Shown here one piece after another: positions 34,737-42,603 of a stretch of DNA of 64,000 nt. The first letter of the stretch is position 1; each line of letters opens with the position of its first letter. A program made the position numbers and the translations under genes. The DNA is taken from positions 1-64,000 of the forward strand of contig OZ244825.1 of assembly GCA_965220385.1 (NCBI GenBank), given 5' to 3'. The notes under the pieces were generated by a model that was given only the letters and a program-made list of their open reading frames with translations, made no database searches and had not been told where the DNA came from. This stretch comes from PCPOR2b sp965220385 (GTDB taxonomy: Bacteria > Poribacteria > WGA-4E > PCPOR2b).

Positions 34737-35322
34737 TAACCGACGAAGCTACATTGAACGTTTTACTGTGATGCTGCTCGCAGCATTGTTTACCGTATAC
34801 CTTGTAAGCTGTTCGCAGGAACAGAAGGGTCCACCAAAGCCGAAAGCACGTCCGACAGTATCGGCTGACACGACGCAAACAGCCAAAACAAAAATTGACA
34901 TCCACACCGCTATGGCTGTCATTGAGACAGACAAAGGGGCAATTGAGGTCGAGTTTTTTGCGGACGTTGCCCCCAATACTGTGGAAAACTTTCTAAAGAA
35001 TGCGCGATTGGAATATTATAATCATGCGACATTCCATCGCGTTGAAGCCGGACAACTGATTCAAGCCGGGTCGCGTTTTCCTATTGAGGACACAATCGCG
35101 ATCGAGACGAGCGATCACAAACCGGTGCGAGGAATCCTCGCTATGGCAAAAGCAGAGGGGGCGACTGTAGCGGATGCCACCCAATTCTTCATCTGTCTCG
35201 ACACGATTGTATTAGACAGCGACTACACTCTATTTGGGCAGGTCACGAAAGGTCTGGATGTGATCGACAGCATTGCAGTAGGCGACCAGATCATGACGGT
35301 CAAGATTCGTGAAAAAGGTTAG
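34720..35322 (+). CDS. Cyclophilin-like lipoprotein, divergent paralogue
   Basis: A 200-residue protein, start ATG 34720, with GGAGGC upstream inside the previous gene. Signal and lipobox: TVYLVSCS, Cys near residue 31. The cyclophilin fold is recognisable (VEVEFFADVAPNTVENFL, FHRV, TQFFICL and YTLFGQVTKGLDVID), but the active-site loops are altered: the usual QGGD is QAGS, and the NSAGSQFF block is VADATQFF. It overlaps the previous cyclophilin gene by 17 nt and probably arose by tandem duplication. Catalysis may be reduced, or it may be a chaperone. Confidence 0.85.
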   Translation: MLLQNNNRRSYIERFTVMLLAALFTVYLVSCSQEQKGPPKPKARPTVSADTTQTAKTKIDIHTAMAVIETDKGAIEVEFFADVAPNTVENFLKNARLEYYNHATFHRVEAGQLIQAGSRFPIEDTIAIETSDHKPVRGILAMAKAEGATVADATQFFICLDTIVLDSDYTLFGQVTKGLDVIDSIAVGDQIMTVKIREKG

Positions 35323-35339
35323 TAGTGGCCGAGAGCGCG

Positions 35340-35392
35340 AATGAGCGATGAGGTCAGAGCATCGGTTGGCTTTCTCGCTCATTTGTATTTTT
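35340..35392 (+). terminator. Candidate terminator of the cyclophilin operon
   Basis: Inverted repeat AATGAGCGA (35340-35348) and TCGCTCATT (35375-35383), with a 26-nt loop, then TGTATTTTTA. Close to the 35322 stop. The long loop lowers confidence. Confidence 0.4.
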
Positions 35393-35488
35393 ACAGATTT
35401 GCCCATTTCCCCCCCAAATCTATATTGATTGAGCCTTACGCATTTCAGCACAGTTGGTGCGGGGCAAGTTGCTCTGAATCCCGCCTGT

Positions 35489-35502
35489 CCCGATTCATCG
35501 GG
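35489..35502. repeat. CCCGAT-ATCGGG hairpin, second copy
   Basis: The same 6-bp inverted arms as at 315-328, here with loop TC and preceded by AATCCCGCC. It lies between the cyclophilin operon and the lectin-like gene. The pair suggests a small dispersed palindromic repeat. Confidence 0.4.
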
Positions 35503-35571
35503 GATTTATCGGGGATGCCCCACCTACAGTTGGTCTGCGTAAATTCTACCGATTAAAAGAAAGGATTTTTT

Positions 35572-35940
35572 ATGGCATTAACCCTTATCCATACTGCCCG
35601 ACCGAGCCCGGTCTGGCAAGAGACATATGTTAGCGTTAAAAAAGGACAGCGCTTGGTCATCGATGCACAGGGTGCATGGTCTCCAGACACGCAGAACCGC
35701 ATCTGCTGGTGTGGTGCTGACGGCATCCCCAATTTACCCGCTGAAGAAGGATTCCTGATGCCCGGCGCTAATGTCGGCGCGCTCATCGCAAAAATCGGCG
35801 ACATGATGTTCGCTGTCGGTTCACGATACGACAACGCTGCGCCGGCTGAAGGTGTGATTTTTCTCGCGATGAACGAGAATCCGGAGCACAACAATCAAGC
35901 TGGATCGTTGCCCGCACAAATCATTATCTTTGATGAGTAA
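35572..35940 (+). CDS. PA-IL (LecA)-like galactose-binding-domain protein, cytoplasmic
   Basis: A 122-residue protein with the jelly-roll pattern of PA-IL-like domains: VWQETYVSVKKGQRLVIDAQ (residues 14-33), GAWSPDTQ, CGADGIP, GALIAKIGDMM (about 63-73) and a terminal FLAMNENPEHNNQAG block. The Asp/Asn-rich last loop corresponds to the calcium- and sugar-binding loop of LecA-type lectins. There is no signal peptide, so it is probably intracellular or exported in another way. AAAGGA precedes the ATG. The neighbours (DUF1844, AmrB) give no clue to function. Confidence 0.6.
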   Translation: MALTLIHTARPSPVWQETYVSVKKGQRLVIDAQGAWSPDTQNRICWCGADGIPNLPAEEGFLMPGANVGALIAKIGDMMFAVGSRYDNAAPAEGVIFLAMNENPEHNNQAGSLPAQIIIFDE

Positions 35941-35989
35941 ATGATAGCTATTATTCTATTCAGGGAGTAGTGATTAAAGAGGTACAAAG

Positions 35990-36352
35990 ATGGCAGAAAC
36001 CTCAACCGAACAGGATAGACCTAAACTGCCGCCCATCGATTTTTCCGCCTTCATTGCAGAGCTTGGGATGACCGCGGTTACTTACCTCGGTGGTTATCAA
36101 AATCCGGAGACAAAAGAGGTGCTGGTAGATCTCGAAATGGCGAAGCGGACAATCGACACAATCGAGCTCCTTAAAGAGAAAACAACGGGCAACTTAACAG
36201 CGCCCGAAAGCAATCTGCTGGATAATACCCTCCATAACCTCCGGATGACCTATATACGGTTAGCGAATAATCCGCCACCTTCCCCGCAACCGGAAGCCTC
36301 AGAATCTTCAACCGAAGGGCAATCGGAAGAAACAGAGCCAGAAACTGAATAG
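35990..36352 (+). CDS. DUF1844 family protein
   Basis: A 120-residue protein. The core FSAFIAELGMTAVTYLGGYQNPET (residues 19-42), followed by LEMAKRTIDTIELLKEKTTGNLT, matches DUF1844, a small helical family of unknown function. The C-terminal 30 residues are acidic and low-complexity (Pro/Glu/Ser). It starts 50 bp after the PA-IL-like gene and 13 bp before AmrB, so a transcript shared with both is likely. Confidence 0.85.
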   Translation: MAETSTEQDRPKLPPIDFSAFIAELGMTAVTYLGGYQNPETKEVLVDLEMAKRTIDTIELLKEKTTGNLTAPESNLLDNTLHNLRMTYIRLANNPPPSPQPEASESSTEGQSEETEPETE

Positions 36353-36365
36353 CAGGAGGGGAAGA

Positions 36366-37250
36366 ATGGACATCAGTTGGAAGCGGAAGACTGCACAGAC
36401 TGAAACCGTTCGTTCTCCTGCTGTCGCTGGCAGTTTCTATCCGGATTCGCCGGGAGTCCTATCCGCGCAGGTGGGGAAATTCATCGATGATGCGGAATTG
36501 AAAGAAACTGAGGGCGAACTCATCGGGCTCATCGCGCCCCATGCCGGTTACGTCTACTCCGGTCATGTCGCGGGATACGCCTACAAACAGTTGCTCGAAC
36601 AATCTTTTGACACGGTGGTGCTCGTCGGGTTGAGCCATCGTTACCGAATTGATGGCGCAGCGATTTATGCGCGTGGCGCGTTCCGTACGCCGCTTGGCGA
36701 TATCCCAATTGATGAAGACCTCGCATTTGAGATGATGCGCTTGAACACCGACCTCCTTGACTTACCCTCCGCTCATGCAGACGAGCATAGCCTCGAAGTG
36801 CAGCTCCCATTCCTCCAGCACCTCCTCTCCGACTTCCGTATCGTTCCTATCCTGTTGCAAGACGACTCCCCTGAAAATGTCATACCCTTGAGTCAAGCGA
36901 TTGCAGAAGCGATGGCTGACCGATCCTGCCTACTGATCGGGAGCACCGATCTCTGCCACTATCCAACCTACGAAGAAGCGCGAAGATCCGATGAGGCCGT
37001 CATTGAGGCGATTGAGGGTTTTGATCCCGATTACTTGCGCCGGCAGATGGACGAATATATGCATCACCATCCTACCCAGAATTTTCACTGCATGATGTGC
37101 AGCACCGGCGCAATCTATACCACGATGCGAGTTGCGAAAGCGTTGGGCGGGAACCGGATTGAGACCCTGAAAGCTGCGAACTCCGGCGATGTCCCCATCG
37201 GGGGCCGGGACCAGGTGGTTGGCTACATGGCGGCGGGAATTTATCGGTAA
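36366..37250 (+). CDS. amrB: AmmeMemoRadiSam system protein B (MEMO1 family)
   Basis: A 294-residue protein of the MEMO1/AmrB family. Conserved blocks are RSPAVAGSFYPDSP near residue 16, GLIAPHAGYVYSG near 55, VLVGLSHRYRIDG near 83, EHSLEVQLPFLQ near 139 and SSTDLCHYPTYEEA near 198, with a His/Cys-rich end (HHPTQNFHCMMCSTGA). AmrB members usually sit with an AMMECR1 protein and a radical-SAM enzyme, neither of which is here. AGGAGG precedes the ATG. The next gene starts 12 bp after its stop, so the first LRR-glycosidase may be expressed from this transcript. Confidence 0.9.
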   Translation: MDISWKRKTAQTETVRSPAVAGSFYPDSPGVLSAQVGKFIDDAELKETEGELIGLIAPHAGYVYSGHVAGYAYKQLLEQSFDTVVLVGLSHRYRIDGAAIYARGAFRTPLGDIPIDEDLAFEMMRLNTDLLDLPSAHADEHSLEVQLPFLQHLLSDFRIVPILLQDDSPENVIPLSQAIAEAMADRSCLLIGSTDLCHYPTYEEARRSDEAVIEAIEGFDPDYLRRQMDEYMHHHPTQNFHCMMCSTGAIYTTMRVAKALGGNRIETLKAANSGDVPIGGRDQVVGYMAAGIYR

Positions 37251-37262
37251 TTTGGAGGACGA

Positions 37263-39845
37263 ATGACGACCTTAGCGCGTGTCTGCGTGTACAGTTTTAT
37301 CATATTTGCTTATTGGTGCAGCACTGTCTCTGCCCAAGTGGTAGCCATCCCTGACCCAAACCTTGAGCGTGCCATCCGAGAAGCACTCAATCTCTCCGAC
37401 GAGATCCCCCTCACCCAGCAGGAGATGCTAAAACTTACGAAGCTGGAGGCGAATCAGCGTGAGATTGAGCGTCTTGGTGGTCTGGAGCATGCGATTAATG
37501 TGGAACTTCTCTCGCTTTGGGGAAATCGCATCTCGGATGTTTCTCCGTTAGTGAATCTCATCGGATTAACTTATCTGGACCTAGCTGGTAATGATGTCTC
37601 GGATGTCTCACCGCTTGCGGGTTTGACGGCGCTGACACGGTTAAATGTCGGCTGGAATGAGATTGTCGATGTCAGTCCGCTTGCCAATCTTAAGGCACTC
37701 AGGCACTTGACGTTGGTTGCGAATGAGATTATCGATATCAGTCCGCTTGCCAATCTGACGCAGTTGGAGGAGTTACGAATTGACGATAATCGGATTGTCG
37801 ATGTCAGTCCGCTTGCAAACTTAACAAATCTGGTGAACTTGAAACTCGCTGGTAATGTCATTAGAGACTTTAGTCCACTCCTTGAACTCAACGTCGAGAA
37901 CATAGATATCGATATTCACATGTTACAGGAGCTTGCGTCTGTAGAGGTGGAAATCTCCGATTCGAACCTGAGGGAAGCCATCACGGAGAAACTCCAACTA
38001 CCCAATAACGACCCCGTCACCCAGCAGGATATGTTACGACTTACAAGGCTCTCCGCTAGCCGCCGCAAGATTGAACGGCTCGACGGACTGGAGTATGCAG
38101 TTAATCTGGTGCGTCTGTCTGTTTGGGGGAACCGTATCTCGGATTTGACTCCACTGAGGGGACTGGTGAAGCTACAGTATCTAGATCTGGCTGCCAATCA
38201 GGTTTCGAATATTGCACCGCTTGTGGGTTTGACGGCGCTGACACGGTTAAATGTCGGCTGGAATGAGATTGTCAATATCAGTCCGCTTGCCAATCTTAAG
38301 GCGCTAAGGTACTTGACGTTGAATGCGAATCGGATTGTTGATGTCAGTCCGCTTGCCAATTTAAAGCAATTGCAGGAGTTACGAATTGACGACAATCGGA
38401 TTGTCGATATCAGTCCGCTTGATGGACTGTCTTTGACCCATTTTGAATACGATGAAGTTTGTGAATTGGCAGAAGTTCCAGGTCCCCCTGTCCAAGAACG
38501 AATTCAAAACCGAAGTTTCCCCTCCGTTTTTCAAGCATGGTATGACATCTTGAACCGTCCGGAGTTATCGCGCGAAGATCGAATCACACATCATGATTTG
38601 TATTTAGGTTCTTGGTTTGGGCTACATTGGCTAGAAACAGACCAAGGTTTTCAACTCGTAGGTAATCTCGAAAGGGCACTTCAACAGCGCGACGCATTGC
38701 TTGCTTTAAATCCGAGTATGATTTTCATCGTCTCAATTCTCATGAGAGATGACTGGCCCCATAAGCATCCGGAGGATTGGCCGCATTGGATACGAGATGC
38801 AGCAGGTAATCGAGTTTCAGCAACGGATTATTCTGCGTTCCTGATGGACTTCACGCATCCTGATGTGCAAGATATAATTGTTCAACAAGCTATCGCTGTA
38901 GCAAAATGTGGATTATACGATGGTATCTTCTTGGATTGGTGGCGGGAGGATTGGATTGTCCTTAAGGGTTATCGGACGTATGAAGCGGAACAACGGGCGC
39001 GAGACATAATTATTCAACGAGTTCGTGCAGCGGTAGGAGATGATTTTTTGATATGGGTAAATCCTAACCGGAGCAAGCCGAGGCGGGCGATGCCCTATAT
39101 CAACGGTCTCTTTATGGAAACCGTGCGGGATCATGATGGAGGGTACACACGCAACGGTCTTGTTGAGATTGAGAGCACCTTGCTTTGGGCAGAGGAAAAT
39201 CTGGGGGAACTACCAATAAACGGCTTGGAAGGCTGGGGTGTTGAGGCTGAAGCACCGGACAGTCCAACTAACCTCCGTTGGATGCGTGTATTTACCACAA
39301 TGGGCCTTACGCATTCTGATGGTTACGTGCTGTACATCACAGGTAGCAGATCTCTAAACCATGAGCATGACTGGAGCATTTTTGAACCAAGCCATGCAGA
39401 AGCACATAACCGTGGTAGCATACATAACCATGGTCACGACCACTACTGGTACGATTTTTGGGATGCAGATCTGGGCAAACCTATCGGTCCCAAAGCCCAA
39501 CGGTATCAGAATATCGAAGGCTTATTTATCCGTGAATTCACCAACGGTTGGGCGGTCTATAACCGGAGTGGGGCACCCCAAACCATCACACTGCCTGCAT
39601 CTGCTATCCCCGTTTCCGATAGGGGAAACAACGCTGCGTCCCAAACCCACATTCTTCCCGACCTCGACGGCGAAATCTATCTCACGACCAAAAGCTTTGC
39701 CGATGTCAACGGTGATGGGCATGTCAATATTTTGGACTTGATTCAAGTCACCAACGCTCTCGGTAAATCCTCTCCGGACCCCAATGGTGATGGTGTCGTC
39801 AACATCCTAGATTTGGTGTTCGTCACCCAGCAGTTTAGCCAGTAA
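37263..39845 (+). CDS. Secreted LRR - glycosidase-like barrel - dockerin protein, array copy 1
   Basis: An 860-residue protein. Signal peptide (about 1-24, ending VSAQ), then two internalin-type LRR blocks, each opened by a cap (IPDPNLERAIREALNL near 30 and ISDSNLREAITEKLQL near 233). A catalytic-type TIM barrel (about 410-750) follows with FLMDFTHPDVQDIIVQQ, GLYDGIFLDWW and LEGWG, resembling putative secreted glycoside hydrolases (DUF4015/GHL-type). Then comes a beta-sandwich (EGLFIREFTNGWAVYNRSG), and finally a dockerin-like pair of calcium loops, DVNGDGHVNILDL and DPNGDGVVNILDL. GGAGG precedes the ATG. Its signal region differs from copies 2 and 3. Substrate and binding partner unknown. 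Confidence 0.85.
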   Translation: MTTLARVCVYSFIIFAYWCSTVSAQVVAIPDPNLERAIREALNLSDEIPLTQQEMLKLTKLEANQREIERLGGLEHAINVELLSLWGNRISDVSPLVNLIGLTYLDLAGNDVSDVSPLAGLTALTRLNVGWNEIVDVSPLANLKALRHLTLVANEIIDISPLANLTQLEELRIDDNRIVDVSPLANLTNLVNLKLAGNVIRDFSPLLELNVENIDIDIHMLQELASVEVEISDSNLREAITEKLQLPNNDPVTQQDMLRLTRLSASRRKIERLDGLEYAVNLVRLSVWGNRISDLTPLRGLVKLQYLDLAANQVSNIAPLVGLTALTRLNVGWNEIVNISPLANLKALRYLTLNANRIVDVSPLANLKQLQELRIDDNRIVDISPLDGLSLTHFEYDEVCELAEVPGPPVQERIQNRSFPSVFQAWYDILNRPELSREDRITHHDLYLGSWFGLHWLETDQGFQLVGNLERALQQRDALLALNPSMIFIVSILMRDDWPHKHPEDWPHWIRDAAGNRVSATDYSAFLMDFTHPDVQDIIVQQAIAVAKCGLYDGIFLDWWREDWIVLKGYRTYEAEQRARDIIIQRVRAAVGDDFLIWVNPNRSKPRRAMPYINGLFMETVRDHDGGYTRNGLVEIESTLLWAEENLGELPINGLEGWGVEAEAPDSPTNLRWMRVFTTMGLTHSDGYVLYITGSRSLNHEHDWSIFEPSHAEAHNRGSIHNHGHDHYWYDFWDADLGKPIGPKAQRYQNIEGLFIREFTNGWAVYNRSGAPQTITLPASAIPVSDRGNNAASQTHILPDLDGEIYLTTKSFADVNGDGHVNILDLIQVTNALGKSSPDPNGDGVVNILDLVFVTQQFSQ

Positions 39846-39859
39846 ATAAGGGAGTGATT

Positions 39860-42589
39860 ATGGAATCCCCACGCCCATTGCGTTTCACGTTTCACTTTTT
39901 ACACCATTTTCTCGTCTTCACGGTCGTGACAACACTTTTCGTTCCCCAGATCCACGCCCAACTGGTGGAGATTCCCGACTCAAATCTTGAGAGTGCCCTC
40001 CGAGAAGAACTCAATCTCTCCGACGAGATCCCCCTCACCCAGCAGGAGATGTTACGGTTAACAAGGTTAGATGCTGGTAATAAGGAAATAAAAGACTTAA
40101 CCGGATTAGAACATGCTACCAATTTGAAACGGATCGCCGTTCATCAAAATGACATTAGTGACCTCAAGCCGTTAGCCGATTTAACTCAGTTAGAACGCTT
40201 ATCGCTCTGGGAAAATCCAATCTCAGATCTTTCACCGATAGCAGACCTAGTTCAATTAGAACGGCTCGACCTCGGCGGTTGTCAAGTTTCAGATATCACT
40301 CCGCTTGCGAACCTGACAAAGCTCACATACCTGACGCTCCACTACAACTTCCGAATCATAGATATCAGCCCACTTACAGATCTAACACAGCTTACCGAAT
40401 TGCGGTTAAGTCGTAATCGAATTGTAGACATCAGCCCGCTTGCAAATCTAACACAGCTTACTGAATTACAGTTGAGTCATAACCGGATTGTAGATATCAA
40501 CCCACTTGCCAATTTAACAAAACTTACGGCTTTGACGCTCGCTAACAATGCGATAACAGACTTTCAACCCCTCTTTGGACTGAACCTGAAAAATGTGGAT
40601 ATTGATATACACAAGTTGCAGGAACTTGCCTCTGTTGGCGTAAAGATAGCCGACCCGAACTTGGAACGCGCCATCCGAGAGGAATTGGGACTGCCGATTG
40701 AAACCCCCTTCACACAGTTAGTGCTGAACCAATTAACAGGATTGGATGCCGGTAATCATCAAATAGAAGACCTAACTGGATTGGAGCATGCTACCAATTT
40801 GAAATGGATCGCCGTTCATCAAAATGATATTAGTGCCCTCAACCCGCTAGCTGATTTAACTCAGTTAGAACGCTTATCGCTCTGGGGAAATCCAATCTCA
40901 GATTTATCGCCGTTATCAAACTTAATAAACTTGAAACATCTTGATCTCGGCGGGTGTCAAGTTTCAGATATTACACCGATAGAAAACCTGATAGAACTTA
41001 CGTATCTAACGCTGCACTCCAATTTACGGATTGTAGACATCACACCTATTGCTAACCTAACACAATTAGTCGAGTTACGGCTATCGCATAATCAGATTGT
41101 AGATATAAGTCCGCTAGCAAATCTAAGTGAGCTTAGAGTTCTCACTATTTTCGGTAATCAGATTGCTGACCACACCCCGCTTGATGGTCTGTTATTGACA
41201 CATCTTGAGTTTGATGAGTGTTGTGAGGTGCCGTCTTTGCCGGTTGAAGATCGTATGGAAAATAGAAGTTTTCCGTCTGTTTTTCAAGCGTGGCCGGAGA
41301 AAGGATTGCGTAAAGACCTAACCGCATTTCATGATTTGTATTGGCACGGTTTGCCTTTCGGTCTAAATTGGCGTACAACTAGTGAAAGACAGATGCTCAC
41401 AGGTGATATTGAGAAGGCAAAAGCACAGCGCGATGAACTGCTTTCTAAGAATCCGAATATGCTTTTCTTAGTTACGATTCAATATCGAGATGTGATTGTA
41501 GGCTCACAGTATCCAGAGGATTTTCCATATTGGGTGAGAGACGAAAATGGTAATCCAGTTAAGGCGTGGTACGATCGAGAAAATGATCGAGGAGATGTAA
41601 AAATGTATCTCCTTGATTTTACCAATCCAGATGTTCAGGATATTATCGTTCAGAGGGCTGTTGCTGTATCAAAATGTGGTTTATACGACGGAATTGTTTT
41701 TGACTGGTGGCACGAATCTATTGTTTCACTTTCAGATTGGAATGATTGGTCAAAGCAATATAGCACCGTAGAGGCGGAACTAGAAGCGAGGCTCTCGATG
41801 GTCCGACGTATCCGAGAAATTGTGCGTGATGATTTTCTTATTATTGGAAATACCAACGATCGCAAGATTCCAGTAACCGGACCCTATCTTAATGGTGGTT
41901 TTATGGAAGTCCCCGTTAATCTACAGGGCACTTTGGAAACCCCCGTTAATGTACTACAGAGCGATTATATCCACGAAAGGCTTGCGGAGATAGAATCCAG
42001 CCTGTTCTGGTTGGATCAGAATTTAAGATCGCCTAGAGTTAATTGCTTAGAAGGTTGGGGAATAATAGCAGAAGATCCCTATAGCCAGAATAATAAGCGA
42101 TTGATGCGGATAATCACAACACTCAGTCTCACACACTCTGACGGTTATTTCTCGTACTTCAGAGGCTGGCATTTGGGGCGTGAGTATGTATGGTATGACT
42201 TCTGGGATGCGAATCTGGGCAAACCTATCGGTCAAAAAGCCCAACTGCACCAAAACATTGAGGGTTTGTTCATCCGTGAGTTCACCAACGGCTGGGCGGT
42301 CTACAACCGCAGTGGGTCAACCCAAACAATCACCTTGCCGTCATCTGCTATCCCCGTCTCCGATAGGGGGAATAACACTGCCTCCACGACCCATCTACTC
42401 CCCGACCTCGACGGCGAAATCTATCTCACGACCAAAAGCTTCGCCGATGTCAACGGCGATGGGCATGTCAATATCTTGGATTTAATTCAAGTCGCTAATG
42501 GTCTCGGAAAATCCGCTCCAGACCCTAATGGCGATGGGGTTGTCAACATTCTGGATTTGGTGTTTGTCACCGAGCAGTTCAGTCAGTAA
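39860..42589 (+). CDS. Secreted LRR - glycosidase-like barrel - dockerin protein, array copy 2
   Basis: A 909-residue paralogue of copy 1. Start is ATG 39860, with AAGGGAG upstream; the earlier in-frame GTG at 39854 is not needed. Signal sequence FHHFLVFTVVTTLFVPQIHA-type (about 1-35), LRR caps (IPDSNLESALREELNL and IADPNLERAIREELGL), a barrel with LLDFTNPDVQDIIVQRAV and GLYDGIVFDWW, a beta-sandwich and a dockerin with two DxNxDGxVNILDL loops. It begins 14 bp after copy 1. The leader and dockerin DNA are nearly identical to copy 3, while LRR and barrel interiors differ, as expected from recent duplication plus diversification or conversion. Confidence 0.85.
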   Translation: MESPRPLRFTFHFLHHFLVFTVVTTLFVPQIHAQLVEIPDSNLESALREELNLSDEIPLTQQEMLRLTRLDAGNKEIKDLTGLEHATNLKRIAVHQNDISDLKPLADLTQLERLSLWENPISDLSPIADLVQLERLDLGGCQVSDITPLANLTKLTYLTLHYNFRIIDISPLTDLTQLTELRLSRNRIVDISPLANLTQLTELQLSHNRIVDINPLANLTKLTALTLANNAITDFQPLFGLNLKNVDIDIHKLQELASVGVKIADPNLERAIREELGLPIETPFTQLVLNQLTGLDAGNHQIEDLTGLEHATNLKWIAVHQNDISALNPLADLTQLERLSLWGNPISDLSPLSNLINLKHLDLGGCQVSDITPIENLIELTYLTLHSNLRIVDITPIANLTQLVELRLSHNQIVDISPLANLSELRVLTIFGNQIADHTPLDGLLLTHLEFDECCEVPSLPVEDRMENRSFPSVFQAWPEKGLRKDLTAFHDLYWHGLPFGLNWRTTSERQMLTGDIEKAKAQRDELLSKNPNMLFLVTIQYRDVIVGSQYPEDFPYWVRDENGNPVKAWYDRENDRGDVKMYLLDFTNPDVQDIIVQRAVAVSKCGLYDGIVFDWWHESIVSLSDWNDWSKQYSTVEAELEARLSMVRRIREIVRDDFLIIGNTNDRKIPVTGPYLNGGFMEVPVNLQGTLETPVNVLQSDYIHERLAEIESSLFWLDQNLRSPRVNCLEGWGIIAEDPYSQNNKRLMRIITTLSLTHSDGYFSYFRGWHLGREYVWYDFWDANLGKPIGQKAQLHQNIEGLFIREFTNGWAVYNRSGSTQTITLPSSAIPVSDRGNNTASTTHLLPDLDGEIYLTTKSFADVNGDGHVNILDLIQVANGLGKSAPDPNGDGVVNILDLVFVTEQFSQ

Positions 42590-42603
42590 GTAAGGGAGTG
42601 ATT

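Noticed and set aside
35572..37250. PA-IL-like, DUF1844 and AmrB genes as one functional system
   Set aside because: They are close and co-directional, but no shared role is indicated; the order may be chance.
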